Part shown: in pieces, positions 59,701-64,000 of the stretch
How positions within the stretch are numbered: the first letter of the stretch is position 1
Layout of the letters: each line of letters begins with the position of its first letter
DNA from: Escallonia rubra
Taxonomy: Eukaryota; Streptophyta; Magnoliopsida; Escalloniales; Escalloniaceae
DNA length: 64,000 nucleotides
NCBI GenBank assembly: GCA_033065855.1
Contig: JAVXUO010003111.1
Span: forward strand, 1 to 64,000
Reading direction: 5' to 3'
Notes under the pieces: model-generated
Seen by the model: only the letters and a program-made list of their open reading frames with translations
What the model was told of the DNA's origin: nothing
Database searches by the model: none
Position numbers and translations under genes: made by a program

Positions 59701-60819
59701 TCAATTTTCAAATGCACAATTAACACAACCTAAAATTATCTATCAAATAATCAATGCTCAAATGGGGTAAAAATTCAATTGGGTCCCATCCTCCATCAAC
59801 AATCTCAAATCTCAAGTGCTCAATGCACGATTAACAGCCATAAAGCATCAATTAATAATCTAAATTATCAAATACACAACTAACAACCTAAAATTATTAA
59901 TCAAATAATCAATTCTCAATAGCAAAAAAAATTGTTCAAAATGCACACTGACCTCAGTCCTCAGAAATCAGAACGGCGTCGTTGTCGCAATGTCGCTGAC
60001 GGTGGGTTCTTCGCCGCCGGTGGAGTGAAGACTGAAGAAAATCGTTCGTCGGTTGAGGTTTCGTTAGTTCGTCCGGCTCGTAGGCGCGGAACCTTGATGT
60101 TTTGAAAGTGTTGTAGTTACAAACATTAGACTATTAGAGCTTACAAGTTACAGCCTTTAGTATTCTGTTGATTTTCGACAAGAAGAAAGAAACAGATTAC
60201 AGATTTACTGAAGTCTTAGAGAGTTAGAGTTACTAAGTTAGACTAATTCGAAGTTCGAACCTTAGACGAGGCTAGATCTGGCAGTGGCCGGAGACCGTCA
60301 GACCGGAGTTGGTGACTGGTGAGTGGTGAGGCCGTGACGGTGACCGCCGTCCGTGACCGGTGACTGAGGCCAGATCTGCTTGAATTTCAGGCCCCGTGAC
60401 CGCCGACTGGTGAGGTTCGTCACTTCGTCTATTCGTCCGTCGGCTCGTAGATCTAGGCTAGATCTGGCCGGAGTTGGGGTGGGGACTGGGGAGGGCCTTC
60501 GGGGCTTCGACAGACGTGAGACGACAGTTTGACCGCCGTCCGTGACTCCGTGAGAGTTGAGACCTTGACGGCGTGACCGATGATCGGTGTCCGTGGGCGG
60601 TGACTGAGAGAGTAAGAGGCGCCGTGAGTCCGTGACCACTGACCGGTGAGCGGTGAGAAGTCAACCATCGACGGCGACGACGGGAACTGAGAGAGTGACT
60701 GAGTGAGAGCCGAGAGGAGGAGAGAGAGAGAAAGTCGCGAGTGAAAAAAAAAACTATATTTTTTTCAAAATCTGAGAGGGTGCATTAGCCACCCCTCGTA
60801 CATATGTAGTTCCGCCCTG
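56783..60819 (-). mobile_element. hAT transposon with near-complete transposase
   Basis: Ends CAGTGGCGAAACC and, read inward from the right, CAGGGCGGAACTACA. An exact 8-bp duplication TCTTCGGG flanks it (56775-56782 and 60820-60827), as expected for hAT. At 4.0 kb it is the right size for an autonomous copy. The transposase reads on minus from 59436. The 1.4-kb stretch at 59437-60819 would be leader, with a GC-rich block of GTGACCGGTGACTG-like words at 60300-60700. Few breaks suggest recent activity of the family. Confidence 0.9.
57000..59436 (-). pseudogene. hAT transposase (TTF zinc finger, DUF4371, dimerisation domain), few breaks
   Basis: Starts MERFFQKKAKVEKL, followed by 380 open codons. 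A TTF-type zinc finger spans about 115-190 (YCLCC at 136-140, H173, H181). A DUF4371/RNase H-like core follows with SILVDECRDIS (D309) and GQGYDGASNM (D375), likely catalytic Asp residues. After a stop at 58294-58296, sequence continues as GEFNGLKTLIQ and CFAHQLQLTL. It changes frame in an A run near 58190 (QKKHSQISLLFNLV), and two further stops lie near 57985-58000 (around ETRW). It then resumes with YGALLNLSHMF and ends in the hAT dimerisation domain (TITVERAFFAMKLIKTRLRN, 57136-57200). So about four changes separate it from an open gene, and it cannot make full transposase. It resembles plant zinc-finger MYM-type protein 1-like transposases. Confidence 0.85.
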
Positions 60820-61540
60820 TCTTCGGGGACTGGTCGTGATGGGTAAGTGGTTAGGTTAGGATGCTAAGGTTGGTTTGGGTTGAAATCTGCTGGTCGTTCG
60901 TGGTGGGGTTACCTGGTGGGTTATGGGCCTGGTGGCCGGAAAAGGGCTTGTGAGGCCGGGGCCGCGAGTTTGGCGGTGATTGAATGAGTTTGTGGATGAG
61001 ATTTTTCCTTCTAGGGTTGTATCCCCCCTTCACCCTCTAGTTGGTTCCCCTTCCTCCTGTTCACAGAAAGGTTGGCGGGCCTGTTTTGCCTATTGGTTTT
61101 AGCTGCGGCGCTACGTTTGAGATGGGTGTTTCTGGTCGTGATGGCTCAGAACGTGATCTGGTAGAGGGTCTTGGGGTTGTGGTGGTGATTGAGGTGCAGC
61201 CTGTGGAATGCTCCAGAGGTGCGGACGTTTTTCCCCATCTAAACCCAGTGGTTGAATTGTGACTGGTGGGAGGAGCCGATACGGCAATAGGTGGCTGCTA
61301 CTGTCCAACGGCTGCGACACAGACGAAACTGAGGACTTGCTGATCTGCAGCCGATGGCACCGCTCCGTGCGGTGGTGCATGGGGGTTTGTGCCCTAGGGA
61401 CACGTGTCCTGATGTTACCTAGTGTTCGACACATGTCCATGAGCTGGTCGAGGGCACTGGGCAGGTGTCGGCAGAGAGTTCTAAGCAGATTTTTTTATTA
61501 GTTTTTTATGCTTGATCCTATTACCAAAAAAAAAAAAAAA

Positions 61541-62830
61541 TGGGCTTGTTCTATATTATTTCAGTGCTTGTTTTAGTATTTTAATGCTTGTTTTGTTGTT
61601 GTTATTGTCGACTTTTAATTTATTGTAATTCTTATCAGATAGGAATATCATCCGAGAGCTATCTTTTAATATCAATGGTAAGGTTCTTACCTCTTTTTAA
61701 AAAAAAGAAAAGAAAAAGAAAACAGATGTACTAGAATTTAGACAATGGTATGCTATCAAGTGTGTAGTGAAATACCTTAGGGGGACTTATGGTTTATGGT
61801 TGGATATACATATCCGGTTGTTTTCCAGGGGCGTAGTGATGCCAACTACATAGAGAACTCTTTGTTGGGTGATTCTTATCCACCATGGGCTTTGATTTCA
61901 CCTTAGGCAATGCGGGTTGGAAGTCTAAAACAAATTATGACGCTCCACTATGAAGGCAGTACATGTAGTTATAGATTAGCCTTGGCCAATGAGGAAGCAC
62001 GTTGGCTACGGTGATTTATTGTAAACACTAGTCCGAAATTAAAGCATGGACATGGTCTTATTACTAGCCATCTACTTGAGAAACTTTGAACAGCAAAATA
62101 AAGCCTATTGCACGATCTATATTCTCACGATTATTTCATCAAAGATAGTCAAATTTATATTTAAATGGATGAACTTCCTTTTAACAAAATAAATTAATCC
62201 TTGTGGTGAAATATGTACAAGCGTTGTCAATATGTATAAGCTAATTTTGATTTGGTAGCCATATAGAAGAACAAATATTGAAAGTTTATTAGCGCGCACA
62301 CACAGACACACACAAATGTAGACTCCACTAAAAAAATATGCAGAGAATATATTGCGATCAATTCGTCATTTCATGAGACAATTTTAATTGTTGCTATAAG
62401 TTTATTTTAAAAATAATTTGTATATTTCAACGACAGATCCATAACGTTAACTACATGTTAGTTTAATTTTGAGAGAGAATTTTTTGGTTTATATTTTTCT
62501 TATACCATATAGTTTATAAAAGTTATTCATATGCCAAGTTTAAATAACGATGAGGTGACACTTTTAGAAGCAAATAGTAAGTATCAATATGTTGTTGCAT
62601 GAGGCAATTATATAAGGTTTAAAAATTACAACCCACATGACTAAATATGATAGCTCAAAACCTCGTACTGACCTAATAGTTGAACAAACTTTAACAAGTT
62701 ATTTAATAAACAAGCTTATTAAGTTAGATTTATCCTTAAAACCTCGTACTAAGCAATTCTATTTTCTAGATATTTGTTTTTCTATTTTTAGAAAAGAGAT
62801 TGTCTTTAGTTAAAGCGAAGTCACAATATG
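61541..62830. other. Intergenic, no gene seen
   Basis: AT-rich sequence with a purine run near 61700 and short CA repeats near 62300. No coding frame is supported. Confidence 0.45.
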
Positions 62831-63765
62831 TAGGGATTGCAATTGGACTCGTACTCGGCCGATATCCGCCCCGCTCCTATTGGAGCAGATTTTTTTTTGC
62901 TATAACCTGGTCATGTATTTACTTCCACTACCCGCAGCTGATATGGGACGGGTATGGTTTTAAGTGTATTTGTCCTATTACCCGACCTGTCCTGCTTTGC
63001 TTTATATCCCAATCAAGATTGAATTTCAACCGTCGATATCTCTATCTATATAAATTCTAGAAAACCATAATCCCATTCATCTGACGCCCCATTCTCTTCT
63101 TCTCCTAAAGTCGTCGCACCCCAACCATGTCTGGATCAACACATAGGAAGAGCCAACAAAATTGACCGACAATGCTCCAATGAAGAGAATCTCGGATGCG
63201 AAAAGAAAGCCACTGCCTGAATTATCTCTACCAGAGGTTTGCAAGATCAAAATCATCAAATCCAGTCGTCTTCTGCCGTCTGGTCGCTATTCTATCCATT
63301 AGCCTTCCGCCACAGCCCCAACCATGTCCCTGAGACTAGGCTCTCAGTGTAAATGTAGTCTCATGCTAATGAGATGAAGCTCTCGAGAAGAAACTCTGTA
63401 AACAGATCTGTGTGTCGAAGACTGGACCACCACTATACATCAACGACCGTCGTTGATCACCGGTCCATCCATTAGCGGCTCCCCTTTCGGTCGCCGCGGT
63501 CAAAGATACATCACTGCTTTATTTTTCTGATTTTTCATTTTCAATTTTCAAAATTCCAAATCGAAATCTACAATGGTAGTACCTATCAAATTGATTCAGG
63601 GTCAGATTACCAAATAGCCCATCGGAATGGGGATGGTATCATCACCTCCAAACCCAATGACGGGGTGCGGCGTGGCGTGGCGGGGTGGAGTGGAGTCACA
63701 TGTTTGGTGTGGCAGGGCAGGTGCGGATCTTATAAAACCCGCAGCCTGCCCCGTTGCCATCCCTA
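62831..63765. mobile_element. Small hAT-like non-autonomous element
   Basis: Left end TAGGGATTGCAATTGGACTC and right end, read inward, TAGGGATGGCAACGGGGCAG match as imperfect inverted repeats. This TAGGGATGGCAA...GGCGGG type is common for plant hAT elements. AATATG occurs on both sides, but the duplication is not a clean 8 bp. No transposase or recognised gene piece is inside. Confidence 0.6.
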
Positions 63766-64000
63766 TAATATGCTGGAATATTGCTAAGGAAGTATTTAAA
63801 ATACTTAAGAATTTAGACACTAAAAACATTAGAACACCGTAGAAAAAAATTGTTTAAAATTCTCCCAACATAAAATAATTTCATTTACCTCATTCTTTAT
63901 CCACTATAATATAATATGTCAATACCTTTTCTTATGTTAGATTTACGAGAGTCCCCGTTTTTTCCACCTTACATACATGCTTGTCCACACTTAAGAGTTG
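63766..64000. other. Window end, no gene seen
   Basis: AT-rich sequence with no coding frame or repeat recognised before the window ends. Confidence 0.5.

Larger units (their letters stand above)
56565..61540 (+). mobile_element. LINE-like retroposon split by the hAT element
   Basis: Outer parts (56565-56782 and 60828-61540) are GGTGG- and TTTGGG-rich and end in a 15-base A tail near 61526-61540. They share CTTCTAGGGTTGTATCCC and AGAAAGGTTGGCGGG words with the minus-strand copy at 32.1-33.2 kb. The hAT element with its TCTTCGGG duplication interrupts it. Without the insert it would be about 930 bases. The left border is approximate, and no ORF2 domain is present, so it is non-autonomous or truncated. 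Confidence 0.45.

Overview
The window is nuclear DNA of a flowering plant, most likely a eudicot and possibly an asterid. It has spliced genes with GT-AG introns and plant-specific families (SABATH methyltransferase, plant receptor-like kinase, GH17 glucanase, ERD4-type channel, AN1/SAP zinc finger). It is also densely packed with plant-type nested transposons. The asterid hint comes only from a loganic-acid-methyltransferase-like gene, an enzyme of iridoid metabolism.

Only two host genes look intact, both on the plus strand. At the left (2242-4784) is a three-exon SABATH methyltransferase of 362 residues that closely resembles loganic acid O-methyltransferase. At the right (47528-52932) is a seven-exon membrane-anchored receptor-like kinase of 504 residues, with a transposon sitting in its sixth intron.

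Most of the other sequence is mobile DNA, often one element inside another. At 6128-7475 is a small hAT-type element carrying a piece of a COG4 gene. At 7587-13640 is a minus-strand LINE split by a 3.9-kb LTR-type insertion (7853-11739) with a clear CTGAT duplication. At 15320-23701 is a two-LTR element flanked by ATTAT whose 5.3-kb interior has no recognisable gag or pol and consists of GC-rich tandem repeats. One array in it is built on a recurrent GCGAC-N4-GTCGC dyad. At 24278-32023 is a second two-LTR element, flanked by CATGT, that carries a piece of an ERD4-like gene and was later hit by two Mutator-like elements.

From 32.1 to 46.4 kb there are a retroposon, three copies of a foldback MITE, a dead GH17 glucanase copy, a Pack-MULE carrying an AN1 zinc-finger exon (36452-37726), and further LTR-like and TIR-like remnants. 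Downstream of the kinase lie another long-TIR element (53504-54996), a decayed Copia fragment, and a retroposon split by a nearly intact hAT transposon (56783-60819, TCTTCGGG duplication). A last small hAT-like element lies at 62831-63765.

The two intact genes do not form a pathway together; they are islands in repeat-rich DNA. The main theme is repeated capture of host gene fragments by three different element classes (hAT, LTR, Mutator). I saw no tRNA, rRNA or CRISPR. There is one ambiguous base, at 18134. All exon borders, family calls and duplications were read by eye from the sequence.
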